Notes under the pieces: model-generated
What the model was told of the DNA's origin: nothing
The model's input: only the letters and a program-made list of their open reading frames with translations
Database searches by the model: none
Translations under genes and position numbers: made by a program
Assembly (NCBI GenBank): GCA_019694555.1
Contig: JAIBBS010000013.1
Span: forward strand, 1-64,000
Source: Nannocystaceae bacterium
Lineage (GTDB): Bacteria; Myxococcota_A; Polyangia; Nannocystales; Nannocystaceae
DNA: 64,000 nucleotides
Reading direction: 5' to 3'
Shown here: positions 8,654-16,578 of the stretch, piece after piece
Numbering within the stretch: position 1 is the stretch's first letter
Layout: every line of letters starts with the position of its first letter

Positions 8654-9274
8654 ATGGCTTGGTACTCCGGCTCGATCCAAGTTCTCGCCCTGTTGGGGCT
8701 CGCACTGACCTGCGCCTGTGGCGACGACACCACCGCCGACGACGGTGCCCAGGGCAGCGAGGGCGGCAGCGACGGCTCGGGCTCCGCGTCCGCGTCTGCG
8801 TCGGCATCCGCCTCCGCGTCGGGCTCGGGCTCGGCCAGCGCGTCGGGCTCGGCGTCGGGCAGTGCGTCGGGCTCGGCGTCGGGCACCGGCGACGGCAGCG
8901 GCAGCGGCAGCGACGGCTCGGGCGGCACCACCGGCGAGGGCTGCGACTGCAGCTCGGGCGCCAACGTGCCGGTGTGCGGCGTCGACGGCATGGACTACGA
9001 CGCGGCCTGCGGCATCGAGTGCGTGCCGGTCGCGATCGCGTGCATGCAGGCGTGCCCGTGCCCGCAGCTGCAGTGCGGCATCCCGTGCGACCCCGACGAT
9101 CGCGTGTGCACCACGACCGTCGGCGGCATCCCCGACACACCGCCGAGCTACAGCTGCGATCCGGTGCCGGCGTCGTGCGACGGCATGACCCCCAGCTGCG
9201 CCTGCGTCGCGACCGCGTGCGACTGCACCGAGGCGCCGCCGGGCTACTTCCAGGTCACCTGCAACGCGCCGTGA
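8654..9274 (+). CDS. Lipoprotein with Ser/Ala/Gly linker and Kazal-like domain
   Basis: A 206-residue lipoprotein (signal ending LALTCAC) starting at ATG 8654, with a TACCAT box at 8641-8646, 7 nt upstream. Residues about 24-92 are a Ser-Ala/Ser-Gly repeat linker. Residues about 97-136 match the Kazal serine-protease-inhibitor pattern: a Cys pair, VPVCGVDGMDYDAACGIEC, then Cys-x-x-x-Cys-Pro-Cys. A second Cys-rich segment follows to the C-terminus with a different spacing. Kazal modules insert a loop into serine proteases; here that would give a surface-tethered protease inhibitor. The P1 loop is short, so inhibitory activity is uncertain. Confidence 0.8.
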   Translation: MAWYSGSIQVLALLGLALTCACGDDTTADDGAQGSEGGSDGSGSASASASASASASGSGSASASGSASGSASGSASGTGDGSGSGSDGSGGTTGEGCDCSSGANVPVCGVDGMDYDAACGIECVPVAIACMQACPCPQLQCGIPCDPDDRVCTTTVGGIPDTPPSYSCDPVPASCDGMTPSCACVATACDCTEAPPGYFQVTCNAP

Positions 9275-9290
9275 CGGCGCCGCGCCGCGC

Positions 9291-10433
9291 TCACTCGCCG
9301 TCGCCGCCCTCGGGCACCTCGATCGGAATCGTGGGCACCTCGAGGTCGATCGTGGGCGTGCCCGGCTGCCCCGGGCTCGTCGTGCTCGGCGTCGCGGGTG
9401 CGACCGCGCCGGGCTTGTACTCGGGCAGCTTGCCCAGCACGCGGCCGATGTAGCGCGGCCCCTTGGGCGAAGACACCACCTCGACGCAGCTCTCGACGGT
9501 CGCGATGCCCATGGCCCAGCGCTGCGCGGCCTGGTTCTCCATCGCGGCCGGGTTGGGCGAGCCGTCGGGGTTGGGCGCCGCCGGCGTGGCCACCGACGAG
9601 TACGCCTTCATCTTGAGATCGAAGCCGGCGCGATCACGGGCGCTGCGCTCGTTCTTCATCTCGCGCGAGGTCCCCACGAAGAACACGAAGCCGGGCTCGC
9701 TGGGCGGCGCATCGACCCACGCGCCGCAGCTCGAGGTCGCGCGGTTGTTGGGCGTCTGCGTGACCTTGAACGCGAAGTACACCGGGTTGGGAAACTCGAT
9801 CGCCTGCGTCCAGCTCTTCTCGCGCGAGGCCTGTCCCGCACCGCTGACCCCGTTGGTGGGGTTGGTGCCCTGACCCTGGATCTGCGCCGCGCTGCTGTCC
9901 TCGCGGTACACCGCGCCGGTGCCCTGCAGGAACTCGCCGATGAAGCGGTCGGTGCACTGATCGGGCTTCTCCTTGCAGCACTGCTCGAACGCCGCGGGGT
10001 CGGTGATGTCCGCGACCATCTTGCCGGTGAGCGTGTACTCGACCTTGACCTCGCGGTTCTTGCTGGCCGAGGCGTTGGCGCTGGCGATCACCGGCACTCC
10101 GATGCGCGCGGCGACCTCGGTCGAGACCGCCATGTGCTCGGTGAACTTGACGCCGCCACCCTCGATGAAGCGGTACTTCACGTACTGCGAGCAGGTCAGC
10201 GGCATTGCCGAGCCCTCGTCGATGTCGGTCGCGTTGCGCGGCACGAAGCGCCCGAGATAGATCGAAGGATCGGTGTCGAACGAGTTGCGCAGGAACACGT
10301 TCGACATCGGAGCCTGGCTCGGGCCCTTGTCGGCCATCGAGCCGGCGCAGGCGGGCTGCAGCACGGCGAGAGCGAGGGCCACGGAGGCGACGCGACGGAG
10401 CTGGGTGGGGGTCGACACGGCGGGCGCGACCAT
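9291..10433 (-). CDS. Lipoprotein of unknown function
   Basis: A 380-residue lipoprotein with a signal ending LQPAC (Cys29), starting at ATG 10431-10433. The mature part is a mixed alpha/beta sequence with a Cys-Cys pair near residue 180 (EQCCKEKPDQC) and scattered Cys, and it ends in a Pro/Thr/Gly-rich tail with repeated Glu-Val-Pro-Thr-Ile-Pro steps. No catalytic motif or known domain was recognised. It is convergent with the Kazal lipoprotein (16 bp apart) and divergent from the CorA-like gene. Confidence 0.7.
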   Translation of the reverse strand: MVAPAVSTPTQLRRVASVALALAVLQPACAGSMADKGPSQAPMSNVFLRNSFDTDPSIYLGRFVPRNATDIDEGSAMPLTCSQYVKYRFIEGGGVKFTEHMAVSTEVAARIGVPVIASANASASKNREVKVEYTLTGKMVADITDPAAFEQCCKEKPDQCTDRFIGEFLQGTGAVYREDSSAAQIQGQGTNPTNGVSGAGQASREKSWTQAIEFPNPVYFAFKVTQTPNNRATSSCGAWVDAPPSEPGFVFFVGTSREMKNERSARDRAGFDLKMKAYSSVATPAAPNPDGSPNPAAMENQAAQRWAMGIATVESCVEVVSSPKGPRYIGRVLGKLPEYKPGAVAPATPSTTSPGQPGTPTIDLEVPTIPIEVPEGGDGE

Positions 10434-10568
10434 AGTCGAATCCCCCGCGCCCGCGCGCGCCCACGGGGTGCAAAGTCGGGGCGCGGCAGTGACTCCCATC
10501 ACCGGCAGCCGCACCGTGGCACGGGACCGCGCGGGCATGCCGGGCTTGGGCGACACTGTTGTCCGATC

Positions 10569-11363
10569 ATGGCGAGCCCGATCCCGCACAACTGGCAGGT
10601 CCCCAAGCTCTTTCGCGATCGCATGGGCGCGCACGCGGGCCGACAGCGCTGCATGAGCGCCGACGGTCACCTGCTGCTGGTGCTGCACGACCCGCCGGAT
10701 CCGTCACGGCACGCACGCCGCGACGCGAAGCTGTTCTGGCGCGAGCCCGGCGGTGCGTGGCACTGCAGCGCCGGCGGCCCACCGACCATCGCGCCGCTGC
10801 GCGCCCACGTCGACGCGTTCCTGGAGATCGCGGGCAAGCTCGAGGCCACCGCCGGCAACGCCGTGACCGCCGACGACTGGTACGGCCTGATCCTCGCGAG
10901 CGGACCCCTGATGCGGCTGACCCGGAACCTCGCCGACGCACTGCAGGACGCGCGCGAGGTCAGCGGCCACGACCACGACCTCATCACGGTGCGCGACAAC
11001 GCGCTGGACGCCGCGCGGGCATTCGAGCTGCTCTACGCGAGCGCACGCGAGGGCCTCGAGTACACGCTCGCGCGGCGCAGCGAGGAGCAGGCACGCCAGG
11101 GCGAGCACATGCTCGCGTCGGCCCACCGGCTCAACCTCATCGCCGCGGTGTTCCTGCCCGCGACCGCGATCGCGACGATCTTCGGCATGAACTTCCGCCA
11201 CGGCCTCGAGGGGATCGACGGGCCGTGGCTGTTCTGGCTCTTCACCGCGATCGCGCTGGCGCTGGGCGTGGTCATCCGCGCGACCCTGCCGCGCCCGCCG
11301 GCCGCGACGCCGATCGCGCCGCCGCGTGCGAACGCGGCCAAGACCAAGCCCAAGGCCAAGTGA
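10569..11363 (+). CDS. CorA-like divalent cation transporter family protein
   Basis: A 264-residue protein with the CorA signature at its C-terminus: a long helix ending in the first membrane helix, the GMN motif at residues 206-208 (FGMNF), a short loop, and a second membrane helix (WLFWLFTAIALALG). CorA proteins are homopentameric Mg2+/Co2+ channels of the inner membrane. The soluble N-terminal domain, about 180 residues, is shorter than in E. coli CorA, and the conserved Glu of the loop (MPEL in typical CorA) appears replaced by HGLEG. The C-terminus is a Lys/Ala/Pro tail. Transport is likely but the ion is unclear. Confidence 0.8.
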   Translation: MASPIPHNWQVPKLFRDRMGAHAGRQRCMSADGHLLLVLHDPPDPSRHARRDAKLFWREPGGAWHCSAGGPPTIAPLRAHVDAFLEIAGKLEATAGNAVTADDWYGLILASGPLMRLTRNLADALQDAREVSGHDHDLITVRDNALDAARAFELLYASAREGLEYTLARRSEEQARQGEHMLASAHRLNLIAAVFLPATAIATIFGMNFRHGLEGIDGPWLFWLFTAIALALGVVIRATLPRPPAATPIAPPRANAAKTKPKAK

Positions 11364-11423
11364 GTCACCGCGCACGCGGCCGCTCTTTCGCGCGCACGCC
11401 GGCGTGCGCGATGCTCCGCCGAG

Positions 11424-12476
11424 ATGATCGATCGTCGCGCCCGACTCTTGTCGCTGCTCGCCTGCGTCACCGCGCCCGCCTGCGGTGACGACGACGGCAC
11501 CCAAGCCGCCGACACCAGCGGCCCCGGCAGCACCGGCGCGAGCACCAGCGGCGGCAGCGACAGCGGCTCTGCCACCGCGGCCGACAGCAGCGCGAGCTCG
11601 GGCAGCGACGGCGGCAGCAGCAGCAGCGACGGCGGCTCCACCACCGGCGCGCCCGACGTGCCGCCTCTGGGTCCGTGGCGTGTGATGAGCTTCAACATCA
11701 TGTGCTCGGCGTGCACGCCCGACGGCTTCGAGCCGTGGGACGATCGCGTGCCGCACACCGGCGACACCATCCGCCGCCACGACCCCGATCTGCTCGGGGT
11801 CCAGGAGCTGTTCTCCGGCGCCGAGGTGGCACAGATCGAGGCCGAGCTGCCCGACTACACCTCGATCTGGTGGGTCAAGCCCGACCCCGACAGCCTCGAC
11901 TACGCCGACGCGGCGATCTTCTATCGCACCGGCATGTTCGAGGAGGTCGAGCACGGCTTCTACTGGCTCTCGCCCAACCCCGACGAGCCCTACTCGACCG
12001 GCTTCGCGGCGCCGCAGCTGCCGCGCCTGGTGGTGTGGGCGCGCCTGCACGCGGTCGACGAGGACTTCGACTTCGTGTTCGCGACCACGCACTTCGACAA
12101 CAACGCGCCGTCGCAGGAGCTCAGCGCACCGCTGGTGCTCGAGCGCACCGCGAGCATGGCCGGCATGCTGCCGGTGGTGATGGTCGGCGACTTCAACTCC
12201 GATCCCTCCGACCTCGCGTACACGATCCTCACCGAGGGCGTCGACGGGGCCGGGCCGCACTTCGACGACAGCTTCGTGCTGGCCGACGACTGGAGCTCCG
12301 ACTCGAACCTGGAGCCGCCGCCGGAGTACGACCCGAGCCTGCGCATCGATCACATCTTCGTCGCGGGCGCGCCGTGGCAGGCCAGCGGCTGGATCGTGGA
12401 CCAGTGGGGCTACGGCCCCAACGACCACTACACCTCCGATCACTTCGCCATCGCGGTCGAGCTTTCGGTACGCTGA
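11424..12476 (+). CDS. Endonuclease/exonuclease/phosphatase-fold lipoprotein
   Basis: A 350-residue lipoprotein (Cys20 after VTAPA) with a Ser/Gly/Asp linker to about residue 76 and an EEP-fold hydrolase domain after it. Motifs seen: MSFNIM (88-93), VQELF with metal-binding Glu128, GDFNSDP (255-261), IDHIF (308-312) and the final SDHF with general-base His340. Relatives cleave nucleic acids, inositol phosphates or sphingomyelin; the extracellular location favours a secreted nuclease or phosphodiesterase. The catalytic residues look intact. The next lipoprotein gene starts 4 bp after the stop. Confidence 0.87.
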   Translation: MIDRRARLLSLLACVTAPACGDDDGTQAADTSGPGSTGASTSGGSDSGSATAADSSASSGSDGGSSSSDGGSTTGAPDVPPLGPWRVMSFNIMCSACTPDGFEPWDDRVPHTGDTIRRHDPDLLGVQELFSGAEVAQIEAELPDYTSIWWVKPDPDSLDYADAAIFYRTGMFEEVEHGFYWLSPNPDEPYSTGFAAPQLPRLVVWARLHAVDEDFDFVFATTHFDNNAPSQELSAPLVLERTASMAGMLPVVMVGDFNSDPSDLAYTILTEGVDGAGPHFDDSFVLADDWSSDSNLEPPPEYDPSLRIDHIFVAGAPWQASGWIVDQWGYGPNDHYTSDHFAIAVELSVR

Positions 12477-12480
12477 TCGC

Positions 12481-12906
12481 ATGCGCGCGCTGGCGCTGGT
12501 CGCGATCGTGCTGAGCAGCGGTTGCGTCTGCACCGCGGTGCGCCTGCTGAGCCACGACGAGTCCGAGCCGGTGCCGCTGTGGCCGAGCCTGACGGTGCGC
12601 GTGCGCGACGGCAGCGGCGCCGCGGTGCCGCGCGCCCGCGTGATGCTGCACGCCGACCGGCTGGGCCGCGGCCCCACGCTCGCGCAGGTCAGTGACCGCG
12701 ACGGCATCGCGACCATCGAGGCCGTGAGCCAGCAGGAGCAGGCCGACCTGGGCCCGTGGCGCTGGTCGCTGTGCGTCGACGCGCCGGGCCACGGTACCGC
12801 CACGACCGCGGTGCACGAGGGCGGCACGCTCGAGCTGGTGCTGCAGCCACCGCACCGCCCCTGCACCGTCGCGGCCCACGACGCGGAGGTCCATGCCTCG
12901 CCGTGA
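12481..12906 (+). CDS. Small lipoprotein with carboxypeptidase-regulatory-like fold
   Basis: A 141-residue lipoprotein (signal ending SSGC, Cys15). The body looks like one Ig-like carboxypeptidase regulatory domain: a Leu-Thr-Val-Arg-Val-Arg-Asp strand, Ala-Ala-Val-Pro-Arg-Ala-Arg-Val, then SDRDGIATIEAV, which is the usual Thr-Asp-x-x-Gly-x-Ala hairpin. A TACGCT box at 12469-12474, inside the end of the preceding gene, lies 6 nt before the ATG. It overlaps the next gene by 14 bp. Paired with its neighbour it seems to be one half of a duplicated lipoprotein pair of unknown role. Confidence 0.72.
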   Translation: MRALALVAIVLSSGCVCTAVRLLSHDESEPVPLWPSLTVRVRDGSGAAVPRARVMLHADRLGRGPTLAQVSDRDGIATIEAVSQQEQADLGPWRWSLCVDAPGHGTATTAVHEGGTLELVLQPPHRPCTVAAHDAEVHASP

Positions 12907-13324
12907 GCTCGCGTGGCTGCTGGCGCTGACGCCCGGCGGCTGCACCACCGAGGACGTGACGGTGCTGCCCGCGGTCGAGGTGCACGTGCGCACCGCCGCG
13001 GGCGAGGCCGTGGCCGGCGCGCGCGTGCTGATCCAGGCCGAGCAACAGCCGTACGGCACGCCGCTGGATCCGCTCGCGATCGCGGTCACCGACCACGAAG
13101 GCACCGCACGCTTCGAGGCGCTCAGCGAGCGCGTCACGCAGCAGCTGTGGCTCATGCACGGCGTGACCGCGTACAGCCACGAGTACTGCGTCGAGCACCC
13201 GCTGCACGGCGTCGACGCCGGCCGACTCGACCGCCACGACGCGCTCGACGTGGTGCTCGCGGGCAAGGATCGCGGCGGCGTGTGCATCCGCGAGGGCAGT
13301 CGGCTGCAGATCGACCGCCCGTGA
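12893..13324 (+). CDS. Small lipoprotein, likely paralogue of the preceding gene
   Basis: A 143-residue lipoprotein (signal ending TPGGC, Cys17) starting 14 bp inside the previous gene, so translation is probably coupled. The domain repeats the layout of its neighbour: VEVHVRTAAGEAVAGARVLI followed by a TDHEGTARFEAL hairpin, typical of the carboxypeptidase regulatory-like fold. C-terminal Cys residues could form a disulfide. The function is unknown; tandem duplication is inferred from the shared order of motifs. Confidence 0.7.
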   Translation: MPRRELAWLLALTPGGCTTEDVTVLPAVEVHVRTAAGEAVAGARVLIQAEQQPYGTPLDPLAIAVTDHEGTARFEALSERVTQQLWLMHGVTAYSHEYCVEHPLHGVDAGRLDRHDALDVVLAGKDRGGVCIREGSRLQIDRP

Positions 13325-13333
13325 GCGCGCGCG

Positions 13334-13371
13334 GGCTCCGTCGATGGCGAGCAAGCTCCGCGACGGGAGCC
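13334..13371. terminator. Imperfect hairpin between convergent genes
   Basis: GGCTCCGTCG (13334-13343) and CGACGGGAGCC (13361-13371) are inverted repeats with one bulged base and a 17-nt loop, located between the stops of two convergent genes. There is no U-tract on either strand, so a terminator role is only suggested by position. Confidence 0.35.
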
Positions 13372-13393
13372 GTCAGCATCCGCGGGCGGCCTC

Positions 13394-14260
13394 TCAACCC
13401 GCGGGCGGCAAGGCCGGCGGGTTCGGGATCGCGTCGAAGTGCTCGAACGGTCGCTCGAACCACGCGCGCAGGATCTTGACCATCTTGGCCGCGTGTACGC
13501 CGTCGACCACGCGATGGTCGAAGGTCGCGAACAGCTGCATGGTCTTGCCGACCGCGAGCTTGCCCTCGCGCACCACCGGCGCGTCGTCGACCGAGCCCAT
13601 CGCGACCAGGATCGGTACGCGCGAGAACGGCACCAGCGGCACGTACGCGCCCTGCAGTCCCAGCGAGCCGATGTTGGTGATCATCGCGCCGCCGAAGGGA
13701 TCGCGCGGGATGCCGGCCCAGCCCAGGTCGAGGTTGAGCGTGTAATTGAGGAAGGACAGCAGCCGCATGGTCCAGCCGATCATCGCGCCGGGGATCCGCA
13801 GCAGCCCGCCGCGGCTGCGCTCGAGCGCCTGGGTCTTGTCGCGGGCGCGGACCTTCGCGGCGTTGCGCTCGAACTCGGTGACGATGTCCGCCAGCGGCTT
13901 GCGCTCGGGTGCGTCGACCTTCACGCCCGACAGATCGATCGCGCCGGTGGTCGGATCCTCGATCGCGACCTGGAAGAACAGCCCGATCTCGCGGCGCAGG
14001 TAGATGCGATTCCATCGCAGGATCGCGTTGGCCTCGGGCACGCCCTGCAGCACCGCGCCCATCGCCTTGGCCATCAGGTGCGTGACCGTCAGCCGCAGTC
14101 CGGTCGCGGCGCGGAACGCCTCGAGGTAGCGCAGGGTCTCGTCCATCGGCAGCGTGAGCGCGCCGTAGATCGACGGGTCGTAGGCGGTCTTCCAGGTCCC
14201 GAGCGAGATGTGGCGGAAGGGGCTCAGGCGCGCCCGGCCCGAGAGCTCGATGTTCGGCAT
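13394..14260 (-). CDS. Stand-alone 2-oxoacid dehydrogenase E2-type acyltransferase domain
   Basis: A 288-residue protein that consists only of the catalytic acyltransferase domain of dihydrolipoamide acyltransferases. The active-site motif DHRVVDG is intact (His249, Asp253), and the DPTTGAIDLSGVKV and GGAMITNIGSLG segments match the family. There is no lipoyl domain, peripheral-subunit-binding domain or linker, and no E1/E3 gene nearby. It may act as an acyltransferase outside a dehydrogenase complex, or borrow a lipoyl domain in trans. The start ATG 14258-14260 is chosen because upstream sequence is Arg/Pro-rich and intergenic in character. Confidence 0.85.
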   Translation of the reverse strand: MPNIELSGRARLSPFRHISLGTWKTAYDPSIYGALTLPMDETLRYLEAFRAATGLRLTVTHLMAKAMGAVLQGVPEANAILRWNRIYLRREIGLFFQVAIEDPTTGAIDLSGVKVDAPERKPLADIVTEFERNAAKVRARDKTQALERSRGGLLRIPGAMIGWTMRLLSFLNYTLNLDLGWAGIPRDPFGGAMITNIGSLGLQGAYVPLVPFSRVPILVAMGSVDDAPVVREGKLAVGKTMQLFATFDHRVVDGVHAAKMVKILRAWFERPFEHFDAIPNPPALPPAG

Positions 14261-14296
14261 CCCCGACAGCGTCGTCCGCGCGCGGCGCCGCGGGGG

Positions 14297-14307
14297 AAAA
14301 AAAATTT
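14297..14307. promoter_or_regulatory. A-tract in divergent intergenic region
   Basis: AAAAAAAATTT stands out in roughly 70% GC DNA between the divergent starts at 14260 and 14394. Such tracts bend DNA and can act as promoter UP elements; no -10/-35 pair could be placed confidently. Confidence 0.4.
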
Positions 14308-14393
14308 CGCGGACCCACGGACAAGCCCCGCTGCTGCGGGAACACCCAGGTCGAGACGGTGCCGCGAGGCGCCGCGAGCGGGGGATCGACGCG

Positions 14394-16544
14394 ATGCAGA
14401 CGCCCATTGCACACGACCGACGGCAGCCTGGCCGCCGCGCCCGACCCGGGAGCGGCCTGCTCGGCGCGCTCGCGCTGCTGACCGGCTGCTACCAGGGCCT
14501 GGGCGGCGGGGCTGCGCACGACGAGGGCGCCGACGACGGCGCGGGGAGCTCGGGCGGTGCCGGCGATGCGACCGCGGGCGCGGACGGCAGCGACGGCGGT
14601 GGCGAGGACGACGGCGGCAGCGACAGCGGCGGCGAGATGCCGGTGCCGTTCGAGCCGCTGCCGCCCGAGGCCGCGCTGGCCAAGGTGAAGGACTTCCTCA
14701 CCGGCCTGCCGCCCGACAGCGCCGAGCAGGCCGCGTACCTGCTCGACCGCGGCGCACTGCCGACGTTGGTCGATCGCTGGATGGACACGCCGCAGTTCCA
14801 GGCGCGCGCGCTCGAGATCTTCGAGCAGCTGTTCCAGCAGCAGGCCTCGGGCGAGAACCTCGCGGAGATCCTCGACGACACGCCCGGTCGCGTGAACGGC
14901 ATGAACACCCGCTCGGACGGGCGCCTGCTGCCGAGCATCTCCGCGGGCTTCGCCGCGACGGTGTGGAACACCGTCGATCAGGGCCACCCGTTCACCGACA
15001 TCCTGACCACGCGCACGTTCATGCTCAACGTGCCGCAGATGGTCCTGCTCTCGTACATCGACGCGGCACCGCGCGACGACGAGGGCGAGGATCTGCCGTC
15101 GTGGCTGCTGCAGCGCTACCCCGGCTTCGACGTCGGCGTGGCCTGGACCGGCAACGCGATCCCGCTGGGCCAGACGCTCAACCCCGAGTCGGCCAACTTC
15201 ATGACCTTCTGGCTCGACGAGGTCCCCGACGCCGATTGCCAGGCCAAGCTCGACGACCGCAGCACCGGCCGCGCGGCCATGCTCGACGCGCTCGAGCTGC
15301 TGTTCCGCATCGCGCCCGGCAACCTCTCGTGCGTGACCGGCCCGGTCATCTTCACCGACGAGGACTGGGCGCTGCGCCCGGTCACGCTGCGGGTCGCGGA
15401 CCAGGGCGAGGACCCGACCGCGTTCTTCGATCTCGCGAGCATGCGCAACGGCACCGAGCTGGTGCTGCAGTCCGAGCGCGTGGGCTTCTTCACCACGCTG
15501 GGCTTCTCCACCAACTGGCTCACCAACGACTCCAACCAACACCGCGTCAACGCCAACCAGGCGCTGATCGTGGGCCTGGGCCGCACCTTCGATCCCGCCA
15601 ACGTGTTCGTGCCCGCCGACGGCGCGACCATCGACGAGGGCCACGCCGAGCCCGGCACGCCCTGCTACTCGTGCCACAAGGACCTCGATCCGCTGCGCGA
15701 CTTCCTGCGCCAGAGCTACACCTACGAGGGCTCGGCGCGCCCCGCCAGCGAGATGACGTCGATCCCCGGCAGCGCGTTCTTCTCGCTCGACGGCAGCGAC
15801 CCGGTCGAGGGCACCGGCGTCGGCGACCTCGCCGATGCCATGGCCGCGCACCCGCGCTTCGCCGCCGCGTGGACCGAGAAGCTGTGCACGATGGTGAACT
15901 CGACCGCGTGCGACCCGATGGATCCCGAGCTGACCCGCATCGCCGGCGTGTTCGCGGACTCCGGGCACGACTTCCGCGTGCTCGTGCGCGAGCTGGTGAC
16001 CTCGCCGCTGGTGACGTTCCAGGACCGCACCACCACCGGCGAGAGCTTCGGCAGCCTGGTGCTGCCGGTGTCGCAGGACCGCTTCTGTCGCCGCATGAGC
16101 CTGCGCCTGGGCATCGACGACGTGTGCAACCTCGACGGTCTCGTCGATGCCCCCGCCGCGCTGGCCAAGCGCCTGCGGGCGCTGGCCGACGGCGTACCGC
16201 CGGTGTCCTACGGCCGCGCGGCGCTGCTGCCGTTCGTCAACACCGCACCGGACGTGTTCTCGGTGGCCTCGATCGAGCGCGTGTGCCAGATCGTCGCCGA
16301 GCACTGGTACGGCGACGTCGACGGCGCGCTGTGGACCCCGGGCCAGCGCGAGGCCGTGCTCGATCACCTCGTCGCCAGCGTGATGGGCGTGCCGCCGGCC
16401 GACCCGCGCTCGGCCGCGCTGCGCACGGTGTTGTCCGACCACTGGGACCTCGCGCTCGAGGACGGTGCGAGCGACGTCGACGCGCTGCGCTCGACCTTCA
16501 TGACCGCGTGTGCCTCTGCGCCCGCCGCCGCGACGGCGCTGTGA
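14394..16544 (+). CDS. CxxCH-containing lipoprotein, DUF1592/DUF1588-like
   Basis: A 716-residue lipoprotein (signal ending LLTGC, Cys32) with a Gly/Asp/Ser linker to about residue 82. One haem-binding motif CYSCHKDLDPL lies at residues 424-434, followed by helical segments. The single CxxCH followed by Asp-Pro, and a downstream exported partner gene, are the pattern of the DUF1592/DUF1588/DUF1585 cytochrome-like proteins of planctomycetes and myxobacteria; the assignment is by motif and context only. A role in periplasmic electron transfer or polymer oxidation is inference. The ATG 14394 starts the signal peptide. Confidence 0.72.
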   Translation: MQTPIAHDRRQPGRRARPGSGLLGALALLTGCYQGLGGGAAHDEGADDGAGSSGGAGDATAGADGSDGGGEDDGGSDSGGEMPVPFEPLPPEAALAKVKDFLTGLPPDSAEQAAYLLDRGALPTLVDRWMDTPQFQARALEIFEQLFQQQASGENLAEILDDTPGRVNGMNTRSDGRLLPSISAGFAATVWNTVDQGHPFTDILTTRTFMLNVPQMVLLSYIDAAPRDDEGEDLPSWLLQRYPGFDVGVAWTGNAIPLGQTLNPESANFMTFWLDEVPDADCQAKLDDRSTGRAAMLDALELLFRIAPGNLSCVTGPVIFTDEDWALRPVTLRVADQGEDPTAFFDLASMRNGTELVLQSERVGFFTTLGFSTNWLTNDSNQHRVNANQALIVGLGRTFDPANVFVPADGATIDEGHAEPGTPCYSCHKDLDPLRDFLRQSYTYEGSARPASEMTSIPGSAFFSLDGSDPVEGTGVGDLADAMAAHPRFAAAWTEKLCTMVNSTACDPMDPELTRIAGVFADSGHDFRVLVRELVTSPLVTFQDRTTTGESFGSLVLPVSQDRFCRRMSLRLGIDDVCNLDGLVDAPAALAKRLRALADGVPPVSYGRAALLPFVNTAPDVFSVASIERVCQIVAEHWYGDVDGALWTPGQREAVLDHLVASVMGVPPADPRSAALRTVLSDHWDLALEDGASDVDALRSTFMTACASAPAAATAL

Positions 16545-16578
16545 TCCACCGACACGACCACCAGCAAGCGAGCTCGCC

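Noticed and set aside
8745-8935. Ser-Ala/Ser-Gly codon repeats as a mobile or regulatory DNA repeat
   Set aside because: They are explained by the low-complexity lipoprotein linker and vary in codon use.
14290-14310. Intrinsic terminator at the A-tract
   Set aside because: On either strand the T-run would come before the hairpin, not after it, and the region lies between divergent starts.
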